A DNA stretch of 64,000 nt from the NCBI RefSeq assembly GCF_016921195.1, contig NZ_JAFGYF010000006.1, forward strand, positions 212,286 to 276,285, in the 5' to 3' direction. The notes beneath the pieces are model-generated. The model saw nothing but the letters and a program-made list of their open reading frames with translations, made no database searches and was not told the DNA's origin. Shown here piece by piece: positions 63,892 to 64,000 of this stretch (within the stretch, counting starts at the first letter, position 1; every line of letters begins with the position of its first letter). This DNA is from Cellulosimicrobium cellulans. Its GTDB lineage: Bacteria; Actinomycetota; Actinomycetes; Actinomycetales; Cellulomonadaceae. Made by a program: the position numbers and the translations under genes.

Positions 63892-64000
63892 TGGGCCGAC
63901 CGCTAGATGTACTGACCGGGCACGTTGGTCGAGAGAGTGTGACGCGCTGATCTGAGTTGGTAGCGCGAGAGGGCCTCCCGCGGTGGAGTGGAACTGCCTA
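63892..64000. other. Right edge, no gene seen
   Basis: The last 109 nt are moderate in GC and show no supported gene, hairpin or repeat. They may hold the promoter of the broken minus-strand gene. Confidence 0.4.

Overview
The window is a chromosomal segment of a very high-GC actinobacterium. Gene content and order (hrcA-dnaJ-rsmE-HIT-phoH-ybeY-corC-era, recO-uppS, znuACB-zur beside glyS, dusB-dgt-dnaG, fasR-fabD-fabH-acpP-fabF, aceE-DUF3052-peroxiredoxin) point to the Micrococcales, most likely the Cellulomonas/Cellulosimicrobium/Isoptericola group. That placement rests on synteny and codon bias read by eye, not on a database search.

Layout. 1-8564: end of an MFS transporter, then a CIRCE-controlled hrcA-dnaJ pair and a tightly coupled run of RNA and ribosome maintenance genes (rsmE, HIT, phoH, ybeY, corC-like, era). 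8653-14792: three envelope-associated proteins of poorly known function (a hydrolase with a membrane domain, a beta-propeller protein, a multi-pass protein with a proline/glutamine-rich tail) plus a small anchored protein. 14936-16888: leuA behind a leader peptide with tandem Leu codons. 17036-19062: recO, uppS, a VOC protein. 19126-22938: minus-strand zinc uptake operon with its Zur-type regulator. 23063-26784: glyS, a small membrane protein, dusB and an unknown. 26843-35930: maltose/maltodextrin locus (two GH13 enzymes, LacI regulator, MalEFG without an ATPase). 36440-41269: dgt, VOC, AraC regulator and dnaG. 41283-47366: MFS pump, tRNA-Asn, tRNA-Met, DUF488, acyltransferase, DUF1206, peptide deformylase, DUF3145. 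47442-52628: a 1728-residue cell-wall protein with ten 95-residue repeats and a sortase-E type LARTG signal. 52955-58044: type II fatty acid synthesis operon with its FasR-type regulator. 58166-63076: a TPR-like protein, aceE, DUF3052, peroxiredoxin. 63129-64000: tRNA-Val, then a lower-GC end with a frameshifted membrane-anchored gene.

Regulation is unusually legible here. Many start codons sit 6-7 nt after a TAnnnT -10 box, the actinobacterial leaderless arrangement. I found a CIRCE element before hrcA, a candidate Zur box inside the spacer of a TTGACA promoter before znuA, three GYAA-N4-TTGC sites around the maltose LacI regulator, two TTGTG-N7-YACAA sites before fasR and fabD, and a leucine attenuator before leuA. 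Strong rho-independent-like hairpins close most transcription units. I saw no insertion sequence, CRISPR array, prophage or obvious biosynthetic island. The least conventional items are the repeat surface protein, the leuA leader, the shared FasR-type operator and the broken gene at the right edge.
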